From: Oligoflexia bacterium
GTDB taxonomy: Bacteria > Bdellovibrionota > UBA1018
Length of the DNA: 6,257 bases
Direction of reading: 5' to 3'
Assembly: GCA_903854365.1 (NCBI GenBank)
Contig: CAINWE010000197.1
Coordinates: 1 to 6,257 of the forward strand
Of this stretch, positions 5,958 through 6,257 are shown one piece after another. The notes beneath the pieces were generated by a model. That model was given only the letters and a program-made list of their open reading frames with translations. It made no database searches and was not told the origin of the DNA. The position numbers were made by a program, and so were the translations under genes. Position 1 is the first letter of the stretch, and every line of letters begins with the position of its first letter.

Positions 5958-5971
5958 AAGATCTCCATCTT
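5958..5971 (-). promoter_or_regulatory. Hairpin presenting the csrA Shine-Dalgarno (candidate CsrA autorepression site)
   Basis: On the minus strand AAGAT (5971-5967) GGAG (5966-5963) ATCTT (5962-5958) forms a perfect 5-bp stem with GGAG in the loop, directly before ATG 5957. CsrA proteins prefer GGA in the loop of a short hairpin, and many target Shine-Dalgarno sequences this way. The structure is seen; its function is inferred. Confidence 0.55.
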
Positions 5972-6067
5972 TTTAAAAGCGAGTATTCCTTTACCGAAAA
6001 AAGGTTTATTCCAAGCCCAAAACAGTTGCAACTTTTTTCTCCAATTCACCTGTTTTCGAATCCTCCA
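5958..6067 (-). promoter_or_regulatory. csrA leader with six GGA motifs
   Basis: The 110-nt gap between flgL and csrA has GGA (minus strand) at 5964-5966, 5987-5989, 6010-6012, 6040-6042, 6061-6063 and 6064-6066. The motif at 6040-6042 lies within the 24-nt loop of a 7-bp stem, AAAACAG (6056-6050) with CTGTTTT (6025-6019). The known E. coli csrA leader also carries several CsrA sites. A weak TTGCAA...ATAAAC promoter-like pair is present but unconvincing. No terminator is seen, so flgL transcription may run into csrA. Confidence 0.45.
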
Positions 6068-6257
6068 CTACCTTAGAAATTCTAAAAGCGAGGGCTGTAT
6101 CAGACGCTTGGAGGCTGCAAGCGAGCTTTTAAATACAGTCTCTTCTTTATTTAAATCTGTCACCACTTGAGCCATGTCTGCGTCTTCCAATGACGAGCTC
6201 AGCACAGCATTTGTAATCTGCTGTCGCTCGATCGCCTGACCCGTACTGTGTAGCCAG
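6068..6257 (-). CDS. flgL: Flagellar hook-associated protein FlgL (HAP3), C-terminal end only
   Basis: The minus-strand frame entering at 6256 reads 62 residues to TAG at 6070-6068. It holds SSLEDADMAQVVTDLNKEET (21-40), then FKSSLAASKRLIQPSLLEFLR at the end. This is the C-terminal D0 helix of the flagellin/HAP3 family. In flagellin the end is usually LLR or similar, while PSLL(D/E)FLR with LEDADMA is typical of FlgL. FlgL is exported through the flagellar type III system and sits between hook and filament. The position before csrA-fliW agrees, as flgK-flgL-csrA-fliW is a common order. The rest of the gene lies beyond the window edge. Confidence 0.88.
   Translation of the reverse strand, partial: WLHSTGQAIERQQITNAVLSSSLEDADMAQVVTDLNKEETVFKSSLAASKRLIQPSLLEFLR

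Noticed and set aside
6019..6056. Intrinsic terminator between flgL and csrA
   Set aside because: AGTTGCAACT (6024-6033) is a palindrome with no loop, and the AAAACAG/CTGTTTT stem is A/T-rich with a 24-nt loop; no G/C-rich stem with a T-run follows flgL.
5958..6067. Sigma-28 flagellar promoter before csrA
   Set aside because: TAAA and CGGTAA fragments occur but not at the spacing of a TAAA-N15-GCCGATAA promoter.
1..6257. CRISPR array, tRNA, rRNA, insertion sequence or attachment site
   Set aside because: No regular direct repeats, cloverleaf-like segments, transposase motifs or terminal inverted repeats were found by reading.

Overview
The window reads as a compact stretch of a Gram-negative, flagellated bacterium. 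It has a BamD-type outer-membrane lipoprotein and the flgL-csrA-fliW block that ends many flagellar filament gene clusters. FliW paired with CsrA, together with a BatE-like TPR/SH3 protein beside bamD, would fit Bdellovibrionota or another delta-type lineage. That placement is inference from gene content, not a database match.

Left part (1-2796, all minus strand). A class-III PLP aminotransferase (2796-1360) overlaps by 4 nt (ATGA) an M20-family zinc hydrolase that starts at 1363. The M20 frame never reaches a stop. It runs straight, in frame, into the start codon of dnaK (ATG at 61-59), whose N-terminus is unmistakable, and leaves the window. The M20 domain loses its C-terminal section, including the last zinc-ligand region, at that junction. 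This is a real gene fusion or truncation, or an assembly chimera.

Middle (2797-5142, plus strand). A 127-bp divergent intergenic region with an 8-bp-arm inverted repeat separates the enzyme pair from three envelope or scaffold genes: a BatE-like protein (signal peptide, TPRs, two membrane segments, SH3-like end), BamD, and a cytoplasmic TPR protein. The TPR protein is split by an apparent one-base loss in a G run at 4754-4756. Adding one G there rejoins it as about 240 residues.

Right part (5139-6257, minus strand). The 3' end of flgL is followed by csrA and fliW. FlgL is the hook-filament junction protein. CsrA is a post-transcriptional regulator, and FliW is its protein antagonist and a flagellin-binding assembly factor. 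The csrA leader has six GGA motifs, one of them the Shine-Dalgarno held in the loop of a small hairpin, which is a good candidate for CsrA autorepression. The fliW stop and the TPR gene stop overlap convergently (CTAA) with no terminator between them.

No tRNA, rRNA, CRISPR array, insertion sequence or phage gene is visible. No gene-free stretch exceeds 130 bases. I see no wholly novel system. The points most worth a second look are the M20-DnaK junction, the csrA leader, and the frameshifted TPR gene.
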